64,000 bases of DNA from Lewinella sp050633125 (lineage in GTDB: Bacteria; Bacteroidota; Bacteroidia; Chitinophagales; Saprospiraceae), in the NCBI RefSeq assembly GCF_050633125.1, contig NZ_JBOEFX010000021.1:124001-188000 (forward strand), read 5' to 3'. Shown here piece after piece: positions 43,477-51,985 of the stretch (positions are counted from its first letter, which is position 1; each line of letters starts with the position of its first letter). The notes beneath the pieces were generated by a model. The model searched no databases. It had not been told where the DNA came from and saw only the letters and a list, made by a program, of their open reading frames with translations. A program made the translations under genes and the position numbers.

Positions 43477-45273
43477 TTACTCAAACCGCTTCAAAGGCAC
43501 TCCCGCAATCGCACGGAGCGAAGCGATAGACAACTGCCGGGCTACTGCCTCCGTCACGCCTTGATCAAGAAAATGGTCTTCGATTCTGACTTGCGCCTGA
43601 AAGTAAGCCATCTTTAGCGCCTGAGCTGTAGGCGCAAGGAGAGGGTCTGCACCCGACCAGCGATCAACGTTGCGGAACAGGTTTTGCTGCCAGGTCTCTA
43701 GCATGGTGGCTTCTGTAGCGGGCAGGCCTTTTGTCTGACCATAAAGGATGTTTTGGCGGCCTGCTGCTTCCTGCAATGCTTCTGTTTGTGTGATAGCAGC
43801 AGGATTGAGGTCCATCGCAATGGTTTGTAGCAACTGCACTTCGGGCCAAGCAGTAAAGGTGCCGCAGTTTTCTTGCTGAAGCAATCGGCGATAATCCCCC
43901 ATTTGTTCGAACGCACTTTGGGTAGCTGCCGGATGCCGATCATTCACCCAGCAAGGCAGCAAGTAACTCACCGCTGGGGCCGCGTGTACGTAAAAGAGGT
44001 GAAGTAGAAGCTGATCCAGCCCTTGGTAAGCATAAGTAGCCCGATAATTGAACACGCTGGTGCTTACGCCACTATTCATATAAGCCGCCTTAATGGCATC
44101 ATTCATCAATTGATTGACCTCTCCACTAGCACCTAAGCTCGTAAAGGAAAGGTAAGCTTGATAAGCCAACCCTATCGCTGTTTGATCGCCTTCAATCACT
44201 AACGGCGCGTTGGGGTCATAAGGCAGTTCACGAATCGCTAGCTGCAGCGCATTTTGCTTCTTAGTCGTATTCACATTTTGGTAAAAAGGAATCAACTGCT
44301 GGTACTTTCGTACCGTAAAATCTTGCGTGCGCATCTGTTCATAGGCCTGGGTGGTACCATTGCCATAATAACCATCAAGGCTACTTTGGTAGAAACCGCT
44401 ATTCTTGAGCACGCGCTGTAATGCTATAACGGAATTTCGTTTTACATTACCTCTAATTTCTGGCAAGCGAGACACAGGCTTTTCCTCAGCTGAGCTTACC
44501 ACACTTACTGGCTGCTCAATAGGAGATGTTGTTGGATTGTTGGTAGGCGTGGACGGAGCAGAAACATCAGGAGTGTTGGGGCGAGGAACAGTAGGTGGAT
44601 TTTTGGTAATAATACCACTCTCTGAAACGTCCATTTCTTCTGGGCGGACAGGTGTTCCTGGCCCGCGTGTATCTGTTGGAGAAACCGTACTTTGATCCGA
44701 AAGATTCAAGGGAATAAGATCTTCTTTGATACCTGTAGCTAAATTGGTTACGGGTAATAGGCGGCCACTATTGACCATTTTCACAAAAGCATCTTCGAAA
44801 CCTAGGCTACGGATACGAGGAAGTTGGGCTTTGGCTGTTTCCACATCGGGGAAGGTGCCTGTCAGTACTTTTACGGCACCATCGGCCAATAACACATTCA
44901 GAGAACCGGCCCTGCTCAAATCTTGCCAGTTGATCACTTTACTCGAATAACGGGTAGCAATCTGGATCACAGGCACGTCTATACCTTGCGTATATTTCCC
45001 CGGAAGGGCCTGGGCACTTGTAAAACCTTCGGCTTGTAATGCTTCCACAATCTCTTCTGCTGCGGTGATTTTGGGGTACTGCCCAAGAAAAACTTGTTGT
45101 AAATTGCCTTCGCCTGTTTGTACGTAAAGAAAGCCCAATGAACGGATTTTAGAAAAATCCTGAGGCCGGACTTCTACAAAAGAGCCTACAAAAGCGGTAT
45201 AATAATCTTGGCCAGTCAAAGGCTGCCAGATGGAGAAACTGCCGAGCAGTAGTAAAATAAGAAGTTTGTTCAT
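43477..45273 (-). CDS. exported SPOR-like and peptidoglycan-binding protein
   Basis: A 598-residue exported protein (signal peptide residues 1-22). Two SPOR-like repeats near 24-90 and 100-165 (YYTAFVGSFVEVRPQDFSKI; LNVLLADGAVKVLTGTFPDVETA) suggest binding to denuded glycan strands at division sites. A Pro/Thr/Ser linker (residues 195-265) leads to a peptidoglycan_binding_1 domain near 275-315 (VIALQRVLKNSGFYQSSLDGYYGNGT). The C-terminal 270 residues are helical and unassigned. It is probably a periplasmic cell-wall-associated protein; the enzyme or partner it serves is not evident. Confidence 0.78.
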   Translation of the reverse strand: MNKLLILLLLGSFSIWQPLTGQDYYTAFVGSFVEVRPQDFSKIRSLGFLYVQTGEGNLQQVFLGQYPKITAAEEIVEALQAEGFTSAQALPGKYTQGIDVPVIQIATRYSSKVINWQDLSRAGSLNVLLADGAVKVLTGTFPDVETAKAQLPRIRSLGFEDAFVKMVNSGRLLPVTNLATGIKEDLIPLNLSDQSTVSPTDTRGPGTPVRPEEMDVSESGIITKNPPTVPRPNTPDVSAPSTPTNNPTTSPIEQPVSVVSSAEEKPVSRLPEIRGNVKRNSVIALQRVLKNSGFYQSSLDGYYGNGTTQAYEQMRTQDFTVRKYQQLIPFYQNVNTTKKQNALQLAIRELPYDPNAPLVIEGDQTAIGLAYQAYLSFTSLGASGEVNQLMNDAIKAAYMNSGVSTSVFNYRATYAYQGLDQLLLHLFYVHAAPAVSYLLPCWVNDRHPAATQSAFEQMGDYRRLLQQENCGTFTAWPEVQLLQTIAMDLNPAAITQTEALQEAAGRQNILYGQTKGLPATEATMLETWQQNLFRNVDRWSGADPLLAPTAQALKMAYFQAQVRIEDHFLDQGVTEAVARQLSIASLRAIAGVPLKRFE

Positions 45274-45477
45274 GCTATACTATTTTGGTACCAGGAGTAA
45301 GAGCATGTTTGGGACTTGCTCTAAATAGGGTTCGGCAAAATAAACGAATACATTATAGAAAAACGTATAGCTTGATAAAAAACGAAGCCTACCTTTAAAC
45401 TTAAACGAAACTCAGAAGTCCAAGTTTCTGGTACTATATAGAAACATCAAGTCTATTAAACCCAAAAGCTGTTAATA

Positions 45478-46029
45478 TTGCTGCCAGCCGATACTGATCA
45501 GGAAATTTTGCGTCTTATGCAAGAACCCGCCCAACGAGAGCGAGGCTTCCGACTGTTGGTGAATACCTATGGCGATCGGTTGTATCAGCATATTCGCCGC
45601 ATGGTGCATAGCCACGAGGATACTAATGATGTTTTGCAAAACGCTTTGGTGAAAACCTATCGAGGTATCGAGCGATTTCAGGGCAACAGCCAGTTGTATA
45701 CGTGGTTGTACCGAATTGCTACCAATGAAGCACTCACTTTTTTGGAACGCCGAAAAAGACAGCGGCGTTTATTTGTGAGCCCCGGCAATGATGATTATGT
45801 ATTGCCCGAAGCTCGCGCAGAGTTACACATGGATGGCGCCTACGTGCGGGAGCGATTGGATCAAGCTATCGCCCAATTGCCGCCAAAGCAAAAAGCAGTG
45901 TTCAGCTTGCGGTATTTTGAAGAAAAAAGCTACCAGGAAATGTCCGACATTTTTACCACTTCGGTGGGAGCTTTGAAAGCCAGTTACCATCATGCAGTTA
46001 AGAAAATTGAAGCCCAATTAAGTAAATAA
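45478..46029 (+). CDS. ECF-type RNA polymerase sigma factor
   Basis: A 183-residue ECF sigma factor. Region 2: FRLLVNTYGDRLYQHIRRMV, DTNDVLQNALVKTYRGIERFQ, LYTWLYRIATNEALTFLERR. Region 4: LPPKQKAVFSLRYFEEKSYQEMSDI with the helix-turn-helix ending in KASYHHAVKKIE. The start is TTG 45478, which keeps the full N-terminal helix; the next Met is 12 codons later. It heads a trio with a probable anti-sigma factor and a Spy/CpxP-like periplasmic protein, a layout I associate with envelope-stress control in Bacteroidota. The first intergenic space is filled by a palindromic element. Confidence 0.9.
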   Translation: MLPADTDQEILRLMQEPAQRERGFRLLVNTYGDRLYQHIRRMVHSHEDTNDVLQNALVKTYRGIERFQGNSQLYTWLYRIATNEALTFLERRKRQRRLFVSPGNDDYVLPEARAELHMDGAYVRERLDQAIAQLPPKQKAVFSLRYFEEKSYQEMSDIFTTSVGALKASYHHAVKKIEAQLSK

Positions 46030-46196
46030 GAAACAGCACGAAAATAAAAAGCGATTTGGTTACGCCACTATTACGTGGTTGTTTTCAAACTAGTTGAATG
46101 AGCGATTCACTTAAAGCGTTTTAACTACTTTGAAAACATTGAGAAACCTCGAAGAAGCAGTGAAGCTAAATCGCAGTTTATTTTCCGCGCAATACT
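46030..46196. repeat. palindromic element, family A, copy 1
   Basis: A 167-bp element filling the space between the sigma and anti-sigma genes. It begins 1 bp after the sigma stop and ends 3 bp before the next ATG. Its left end GAAACAGCAC and right end GCGCAATACT are the reverse complements of the ends of the element at 54891-55010. Inner arms AATAAAAAGCGATTT (from 46043) and AAATCGCAGTTTATT (46168-46182) pair with two mismatches, and a second pair, TGTTTTCAAA and TTTGAAAACA, lies nearer the centre. Confidence 0.65.
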
Positions 46197-46199
46197 AAG

Positions 46200-46700
46200 A
46201 TGAAAGAGCAAAAAAATATCAGGCAAGAACTCCGCGAACAAAAAGCGGAATACTTGTTAGAAAAACAAGGAAAAGTACCGCAATGGGAACTCCCGTCAGG
46301 CTATCTTGAACAGTTGACTGGCGAGGTACTGGATGCCGCCACCACTAAGCCAGAAATTGGTAAGGTTGTTCGTTTGAATCGCTTTTTACGGATAGCCGTA
46401 GCGGCGGCGGTCCTACTTGCAGTGGGTTACTGGTCCTGGTATCCAAATTCTGGAAATACCCTGACCGCTGCATCTGTGGAACCAGACTGGAGTGGTATTT
46501 CGACAGAAGACCTTCAGGATTACGTAGCGAGTAACCTCGACGATTTTGAGGTAGACCTGTTAGCTGCATCTGCTATTGAGGCCGAGAACGAAATGGTTCC
46601 AGGCAATGGTATCAGCACAGAAGCCATTGAGGAATACCTGGAAGCAGAAGACTGGTTGGACGAGATGGACGTTTCAGATTTTTTTGATGAAAATATTTAA
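46200..46700 (+). CDS. putative anti-sigma factor, single-pass membrane protein
   Basis: A 166-residue protein. A charged N-terminal cytoplasmic part (residues 1-60, with EQKAEYLLEKQGKVPQWELP) is followed by one membrane helix near 63-80 (LRIAVAAAVLLAVGYWSWY) and a strongly acidic outer part ending LEAEDWLDEMDVSDFFDENI. There is no ZAS zinc motif. Position directly after an ECF sigma gene and before a Spy/CpxP-like gene makes an anti-sigma role likely, but the sequence itself shows only the topology. The start lies 3 bp from the palindromic element. Confidence 0.7.
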   Translation: MKEQKNIRQELREQKAEYLLEKQGKVPQWELPSGYLEQLTGEVLDAATTKPEIGKVVRLNRFLRIAVAAAVLLAVGYWSWYPNSGNTLTAASVEPDWSGISTEDLQDYVASNLDDFEVDLLAASAIEAENEMVPGNGISTEAIEEYLEAEDWLDEMDVSDFFDENI

Positions 46701-46720
46701 TAAAAAACGACAGTAAAGTT

Positions 46721-47176
46721 ATGATAATGCAAAAACTATCGCTCCTGCTATGCTGCGTAATACTTACTTTGAGTATCCTGGCACAAGATGGTGACTGGGT
46801 GCCGGAGAATGATCAGATTCGTGCGCAGCGTGCGGCTTATATCACCCAACGTCTAAAACTAAACAGCACAGAAGCCGCCCACTTTTGGCAGGTGTTTAAT
46901 GAATATGAGGAAGAAAAAGCAAGTCTCAAAAAATCTTTCCGCACAGAAAGGTCGCGGCCCACGACGGAGGCCGAAGCCGAGCAGTTAATCTTACGCCGAC
47001 TCGAGCTAGATGAAGCCATGTTACAGCTAAAACGCCAGTTTTACATTGACGCAAAGACCAAGGTTCCGGCGCGTAAACTTATGCTGTTGCCCCAAGCAGA
47101 AACTGAATTTAAAAGAGATTTACTTCGTCAAATTCGAGATCGCCGACAACAATCTGGCAGAAGTAATGGCGGATAG
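46721..47176 (+). CDS. Spy/CpxP-like periplasmic protein
   Basis: A 151-residue exported protein (signal peptide residues 1-21, ending ILAQ). The mature part is all-helical and rich in Lys, Arg, Glu and Leu, with YITQRLKLNSTEAAHFWQVFNEYEEEK, the helix-turn seen in Bacteroidota proteins annotated as sensors of ECF sigma factors and related to Spy/CpxP chaperones. It is likely the periplasmic sensing arm of the sigma/anti-sigma pair upstream. The start is ATG 46721, or ATG 46727 two codons later. Confidence 0.78.
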   Translation: MIMQKLSLLLCCVILTLSILAQDGDWVPENDQIRAQRAAYITQRLKLNSTEAAHFWQVFNEYEEEKASLKKSFRTERSRPTTEAEAEQLILRRLELDEAMLQLKRQFYIDAKTKVPARKLMLLPQAETEFKRDLLRQIRDRRQQSGRSNGG

Positions 47177-47314
47177 CTACCAGACTTTTGTATCTTGTAT
47201 GGAATGATTCATTTCTTTTGCTTTGTTTTGTAACAAATTAGCTGCTTTCTTACGTATAATATAGGAAGCCCCGAGAGGTAAGCTACAAGATTGATTCCAG
47301 TCCAACACAAAGAT

Positions 47315-48718
47315 ATGAATAGACGAAGAAAAGATGATTGGGACACCAGGATTGTTGACTTGGTAACCGCCTACGAAACAGGCGAGTCCACTGCTTTTCT
47401 GGATGTTGAAGCTTATCATGATTTAATAGAATACTATCAGAACGAAGAACAGTTTGAAAAAGCCCTCACAGTCGCTCGTCTTGCCTGTGAACAATACAAG
47501 TTCTCTACTGATTTTTATGTACAGCAAGCCCAGCTTTTAATCTATACCAATCGACATACCCAGGCGCTCGAGATTTTAGAGCTCGCCCTTACCTTTGCTC
47601 CTGGTGACTTTGAACTCAATTTGCTCTTAGCAGAGGCATTTATCCGCACCGGAAAAAACCAGGCAGGATTAGCACGCTTGGCTCCCTATAAATTGCAGGC
47701 AAGTGCGGAAGACCTGAGTGAAATACTACTGGTTGAATCGATAGCCTACGAACGACAAGGGCAATACGAGCACATGTTCTACGCGCTAAAAGCAGCCCTA
47801 GAGGCCGACTTGACCAATGAACGAGCCCTGGAAAGAGTGAGCCTTTGCACGGACTTCTGCCGCAAGCATGAAGAAGCTTGTGGGCTTTACAATAAGATTA
47901 TTGACGAAGATCCCTATAATGCTTATGCCTGGTATTACCTGGGGCAAGCCCTCGCGTACTTGCGAAAATCAGAAGACGCGTTGGAAGCCTACGAGTACGC
48001 GTTCCTTGCTGACCCTGATTTTGAAGACGCTTACCTCGACTTCGCTGAGCTATCCTTCGAAAACCATCAGCCCGATAAAGCGCTTGAGACCTATAATGAG
48101 ATGGCCGAACGGTTTGGCACCGATGGTGACTTACTGCTTCGTATGGGCAGTTGCTACCATGAAATGTACCAGCACGAAACGGCTATTGCTTACCTTGAGC
48201 AAGCCGCCCGTATTGAGCCGCACAATGATGAAGTGATTTTTAAGATTGGCGAATGCTATGCTGCCCAGGAAAAATGGGCTGTCGCATTGAGTTTCTTTCG
48301 TAAAGCTATTCGAATGAACGGCGAAGACGAAAACTATTACCAGGCATTGGCCGAAGCCGCTTTCTCTGTCAATGACTTCGACGCAGCAGAAAAAGCCTAC
48401 GATGTAGCGCTCGATCTAGCACCAGACAATAGTCAACTATGGCTCGACCTCGCATGGTTTTACCTGGAAATGCTGAGGCCACAAGATGCATTAAGGGTGC
48501 TCGAAGAAGCCAACGAGACTTTATACGAAGCCGAAATTGCGTACAGTTATATCGCCTGTTTGCTTGCCGGTGGCCAACGCCAACAAGCTTTAGCCAAACT
48601 AGCCGAGGTCTTGCTGGACTATTATCCAGAACATACTTACCTCTTCGATTGGCAGCCACTGCTGCGCAATGATGCAGAGGTAAATGCGGTCATTAGTTTG
48701 TATAGGCCAGAGGTTTGA
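47315..48718 (+). CDS. TPR-repeat protein
   Basis: A 467-residue cytoplasmic protein made almost wholly of tetratricopeptide repeats, with about ten recognisable units such as AYAWYYLGQALAYLRKSEDALEAYEYA, EVIFKIGECYAAQEKWAVALSFFRKA and PDNSQLWLDLAWFYLEMLRPQDALRVL. It serves protein-protein contacts; partners unknown. The start is ATG 47315; a TTG at 47291 would add eight residues without support. Its stop is followed within 3 bp by the 10-mer AGTATTGCGC, which also forms the end of palindromic family A, and then by the accessory region. Confidence 0.88.
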   Translation: MNRRRKDDWDTRIVDLVTAYETGESTAFLDVEAYHDLIEYYQNEEQFEKALTVARLACEQYKFSTDFYVQQAQLLIYTNRHTQALEILELALTFAPGDFELNLLLAEAFIRTGKNQAGLARLAPYKLQASAEDLSEILLVESIAYERQGQYEHMFYALKAALEADLTNERALERVSLCTDFCRKHEEACGLYNKIIDEDPYNAYAWYYLGQALAYLRKSEDALEAYEYAFLADPDFEDAYLDFAELSFENHQPDKALETYNEMAERFGTDGDLLLRMGSCYHEMYQHETAIAYLEQAARIEPHNDEVIFKIGECYAAQEKWAVALSFFRKAIRMNGEDENYYQALAEAAFSVNDFDAAEKAYDVALDLAPDNSQLWLDLAWFYLEMLRPQDALRVLEEANETLYEAEIAYSYIACLLAGGQRQQALAKLAEVLLDYYPEHTYLFDWQPLLRNDAEVNAVISLYRPEV

Positions 48719-48720
48719 TC

Positions 48721-48730
48721 AGTATTGCGC
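48721..48730 (+). repeat. solo end of palindromic family A
   Basis: AGTATTGCGC, identical to the left end of the element at 54891-55010 and, reversed, to the end at 46187-46196. No matching second end is found in the next 200 bp, so this is a partial or decayed copy. It lies directly after the stop of the TPR gene. Confidence 0.45.
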
Positions 48731-48863
48731 ATAAAAACGAGATGGGCGCAAGGAAAAGCAAAAACCAGCCTGATGTTGACAAAATGCTGTGCGAGATGAT
48801 GTCCCTGCGGGGCGAATATATAAAGGACCGCCAAGTGCGGCTCGAATGTATACCTAACAGAGC

Positions 48864-48956
48864 ACCCAAGCTGCGACTCGAATTATTTCCTAACGAGACA
48901 GAGAAAATATCCAATTGGGATATTGAAAATGCGAACAGGAATGCGTAAAATGTGGC
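48864..48956. repeat. direct repeat DR1 of the accessory region
   Basis: This ~93-bp stretch is an imperfect copy of 49648-49737. The last 36 bp (from TATTGAAAATGCGA to AATGtGGC) agree at 31 positions; the earlier part agrees more loosely around CCAAGC, GACTC, CCTAA and AGA blocks. The pair flanks the unknown gene 48992-49597. A reading frame runs through it to a stop at 48946-48948 (ending IENANRNA), but I do not count it as a gene. Confidence 0.7.
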
Positions 48957-48991
48957 TAACTCAATAGTCCCTTCATTAATCAGAATCATTA

Positions 48992-49597
48992 ATGCTTTAT
49001 CAATTAGGAGAATATAATTCAAAGTCAAGCTTATCACTTCAAGCAAAGAATATAAGAAACCACTTGTTATCTAAACATGATTTTGAATCTGTCTTCAGGC
49101 TAATAAGTGAATATACAGAGCTAGAAGAAGAATCAATCATTATCCTTAGAAAGGCTATAAACGCAGGACATTGGGATTCCAGGTACGGCTTTAATTGGAG
49201 CCACTCTGAAGAATTGGACTTTTGGGAAGCCGTAATGAAACAATCAAATGGTCTAACAATTAGTAGACTACAACTGGTTCGAACTCAACAAATAACTGCT
49301 GATAAAAATATCGAAGAATTAATTATTGAGTATATAGCAATTCTTGAGGCCGCACCAAGTATGTACTATGAACTAATGAATAATGATTTAGTTGAAATAT
49401 GGAAAACTAATAATAATCTAAAAGAAGCGTGTTTGACGGCAATGTTTAAAGATCTTTCTTTGGACATGGACTTAAAAGAATTTACAAAAGAAGTTGATTA
49501 TCAAATCAATAATTATTATCCTGACAATGATATTCCTAACACTTTGATCGCTAAAATTGATGAAATGAAGGCAGCAAAGGCACAAGACGAAGCATAA
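48992..49597 (+). CDS. accessory protein of unknown function
   Basis: A 201-residue soluble protein without signal peptide or membrane helix. It is strongly helical and acidic, with DFESVFRLISEYTELEEESI and WDSRYGFNWSHSEELDFWEAV, a region like those in hypothetical immunity-type proteins; no family was recognised. The gene is markedly A/T-rich compared with the TPR gene. It lies between two ~90-bp direct repeats, 36 bp after the first and 51 bp before the second, like a single-gene cassette. A role in defence or immunity is suggested only by the company it keeps. Confidence 0.7.
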   Translation: MLYQLGEYNSKSSLSLQAKNIRNHLLSKHDFESVFRLISEYTELEEESIIILRKAINAGHWDSRYGFNWSHSEELDFWEAVMKQSNGLTISRLQLVRTQQITADKNIEELIIEYIAILEAAPSMYYELMNNDLVEIWKTNNNLKEACLTAMFKDLSLDMDLKEFTKEVDYQINNYYPDNDIPNTLIAKIDEMKAAKAQDEA

Positions 49598-49647
49598 AAT
49601 ATTCAGAATGTAATTGTGGTTTCCCTCTGGAAAGCATGATTTAGAAC

Positions 49648-49737
49648 AACCAAGCGTGACTCAAATACACCCCTAATGGGATAGATTAAATACCAATGTG
49701 GTATTGAAAATGCGAGGAAGAATGCGTAGAATGGGGC
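49648..49737. repeat. direct repeat DR2 of the accessory region
   Basis: The second copy of the repeat at 48864-48956. It is followed after 23 bp by the attC-like palindrome at 49761-49831, so repeat and palindrome may form one recombination unit. The first copy is not followed by such a palindrome. Confidence 0.7.
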
Positions 49738-49760
49738 AGAGGAAATAGAGGGTAGAATTC

Positions 49761-49831
49761 GCGCCCATCTTTGCATATACGTCCATGCCTCCGCAAGCTC
49801 CGGCACGGCGCATATGCTTGAGTTAGGCACC
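49761..49831. other. attC-like palindromic site H1
   Basis: A palindrome with outer arms GCGCCCATC (49761-49769) and GTTAGGCACC (49822-49831), inner arms GCATAT (49773-49778) and ATATGC (49812-49817), and a 33-base loop that starts ACGTCC and ends ACGGCGC. GTTAGGC at the right end fits the integron attC consensus GTTRRRY exactly; the left box GCCCATC fits RYYYAAC with one mismatch. The next gene starts 46 bp downstream, as in a gene cassette. Integron origin is inference; no integrase is in view. Confidence 0.5.
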
Positions 49832-49877
49832 ATTAATAAATTACGATATTTGATAAACAACATAATCCAAATACTAA

Positions 49878-51602
49878 ATGAGCTTAACTGAATTAGTAGG
49901 TACACTCAGAGCTCCATTCGACCTTTTATTGTCAGAGGTTGGAGGTCAGGTTAATCAAGTTGCCAGTAATCGAATTTTAGAGTATCAAGTTTCTTCATTA
50001 GAAAGGTGTCTTTTTGTTAAGACTATTTTACACCGAGTTAAGCCAGTTAACCTTTTAGAAATATATTACAGGCAAGGAATCAAAACTCTGAATTCTGACA
50101 AAGATCCATGGGTGTTTAATACCGTTAAAGAATTATTAGAGAAGGAAAGGTATATCACCATTCTTGGTAGTGCGGGGTCTGGTAAGAGTACTATGTTAAA
50201 ATATATATTTGTAAAGGCAATCGAGGAACAGGACAAGATTCCAGTATTGATTAAATTGAGACACTTATCAAATTATCAAGAAAGCTTTGAAGCATTTGTT
50301 TTCAATCGAGTTTTTAAACTATTCAACCTTGGAGTAAACGACAATGTCATAAAAAAAATGCTGGAAAGTGACCGATTCGTTTTTCTCTTAGATGGATTCG
50401 ATGAATTGGTTAGTTCTCAGAGACAGAGATTAACAACAGAGTTAGATCAATTCGTACAAAAGTATTCTCTAAATAGTTTTATTGTCACGTCCAGACCATT
50501 TGTGGACATTGAATTATTACCACTTTTTGCAAATTATGAGATTTCTAGCCTTAGCAATGAAGACATCAAGAAATATATAAAAAAACAACTTCCTGCTGAA
50601 GAAGAGGAGTTAGTCGAAAAGATTATTGAGTCAATTGAAACAGTTCAAAGTTCTCCACTTAATGAGTTTTTGTCCAATCCACTGCTGCTTTCGATGTTCA
50701 TTTTAACCTTTCAGAGTAATTCATCAATTCCTGAAGAGAAGAACATTTTCTATAGCCAGGTCATTGATGTACTATTTCATACACACGATAGTTTGTCCAA
50801 ATTAGGTTATGAACGCCAACGAGAGAGTAACATACCTAGGAGCACATTTGATAAAGTGATGAGTATGTTCTGTTTCATATCACTCTTTGAGGAAGAAATA
50901 CTCTTTACCCGTGATTATTGTAATGAGAAGTTTGATTTCATAAAAAGTAAACTTCAAGAAGTTAAATTCGATAATGATAAACTGATAGATGATCTATTGT
51001 CAGCGCTGTGTATTTGGACTAAAGAGGGTTATGAATATACGTTTGTACACAAATCACTTCAAGAATATTTTGCTGCTCTTTTCATCTCTAAGTTAGAACC
51101 TAAAGCAAAAAAGAAGGTCTTTGAGAAGGTCTTTGCGAGGCTTACAAATGTCAAGGTACATAGCGATACCGATCGTAGATTGGATTTTACACTGTTCAAT
51201 TTTGTGTCATTGTTAAGAGAATTGAACGAAAAGGCTGTTACGGAAGAAATCGTAATTCCTTTTTTAGATTTTTTTGTTGAAGAAGTGATGAATAAATTTG
51301 ATGGTGACAAAAGTGAAAGAGCATTTGCATTTGTCAACTCGACCTTTATTATTGGAAATATGATTCACCTGTTGGGGATGGAGCGAGGATTGGAGGTCGG
51401 TACAGAATTGTTTAGTATATGGGGAGAGTCAATTTCCAATATTGAATCAGTTAAGAATAATGGAGATGGGACTTTTGACTTAAAGATCGAACCTGATTAT
51501 ATGCCTAGGTGTGAGAAAATATTTCAAGCAGAGATTGATAGATTGAAAACTACCCTCCAAACAAAAATAAATATTGAAAATGACATTGTTGATTTATTCT
51601 AA
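49878..51602 (+). CDS. NACHT-domain NTPase, probable defence protein
   Basis: A 574-residue STAND NTPase. Walker A is GSAGSGKST at 97-105, Walker B FVFLLDGFDEL at 167-177, the sensor-type FIVTSRP at 201-207, and a winged-helix segment FVHKSLQEYFAA at 389-400. This order matches bacterial NACHT proteins, several of which protect against phage. The first 90 residues are helical and could be an effector or adaptor; the last 170 may be a sensor, but neither matches a domain I know. The gene is A/T-rich. A perfect 10-bp inverted repeat (49822-49831 and 51621-51630) brackets it. Phage defence is inferred from the family. Confidence 0.87.
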   Translation: MSLTELVGTLRAPFDLLLSEVGGQVNQVASNRILEYQVSSLERCLFVKTILHRVKPVNLLEIYYRQGIKTLNSDKDPWVFNTVKELLEKERYITILGSAGSGKSTMLKYIFVKAIEEQDKIPVLIKLRHLSNYQESFEAFVFNRVFKLFNLGVNDNVIKKMLESDRFVFLLDGFDELVSSQRQRLTTELDQFVQKYSLNSFIVTSRPFVDIELLPLFANYEISSLSNEDIKKYIKKQLPAEEEELVEKIIESIETVQSSPLNEFLSNPLLLSMFILTFQSNSSIPEEKNIFYSQVIDVLFHTHDSLSKLGYERQRESNIPRSTFDKVMSMFCFISLFEEEILFTRDYCNEKFDFIKSKLQEVKFDNDKLIDDLLSALCIWTKEGYEYTFVHKSLQEYFAALFISKLEPKAKKKVFEKVFARLTNVKVHSDTDRRLDFTLFNFVSLLRELNEKAVTEEIVIPFLDFFVEEVMNKFDGDKSERAFAFVNSTFIIGNMIHLLGMERGLEVGTELFSIWGESISNIESVKNNGDGTFDLKIEPDYMPRCEKIFQAEIDRLKTTLQTKINIENDIVDLF

Positions 51603-51620
51603 GGTGTTGTAGTAATATAC

Positions 51621-51765
51621 GGTGCCTAACTTAGGCTGTGCGACAATGCCCGCCAAGAGCTTTGTTCCACTCGGGCATATATTTGGGAAGCCACTTAAGC
51701 AAGGGTTTTCTACTTAGTCTGCGTTGCTGGGGTGGCGGGCACTGCGCCCAGCCCCGAATTCCGCA
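51621..51765. other. large palindrome H2 with attC-like left box
   Basis: It begins GGTGCCTAAC, the reverse complement of the right end of site H1; GCCTAAC within it fits the attC box RYYYAAC. A long imperfect stem follows: TGCCCGCCA (51647-51655) pairs with TGGCGGGCA (51732-51740), and outward GGCTGTGCG pairs with GCGCCCAGCC. The loop is about 76 bases. The right end (GCATAAC region, to about 51765) does not fit the GTTRRRY box, so a full attC is not shown. The remaining space to 51985 holds only A/T-rich leader sequence. Confidence 0.45.
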
Positions 51766-51985
51766 TAACCCTTCGGGTAAATAGTATCCTAGGTATAAGA
51801 AAACATACTGGATGTATTAATGAAAGAATGCTTTTTAGCTTAACTTGCTGCTAGTGAAAATACGCTAATGCAAGCAACTGATTTTTGGCCCCTTAGGATC
51901 TGTTTTGTTTAGTCGATTTGACAAAGTACTCAAATTGACTTATTTTAGTAGGCTAAGAGCTGTTATATATAAAACAATAGAGCAG

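Noticed and set aside
48715..48948. 77-codon open frame between the TPR gene and the first direct repeat
   Set aside because: It begins inside the TPR stop region, has no recognisable domain, and its end coincides with the repeat DR1. In the second repeat the matching frame is interrupted by a stop.
49603..49905. 100-codon open frame on the minus strand across DR2 and H1
   Set aside because: It reads through the repeat and the palindrome and into the NACHT start; the similar minus-strand frame at 48693-49046 shows the likeness comes from the repeat itself.
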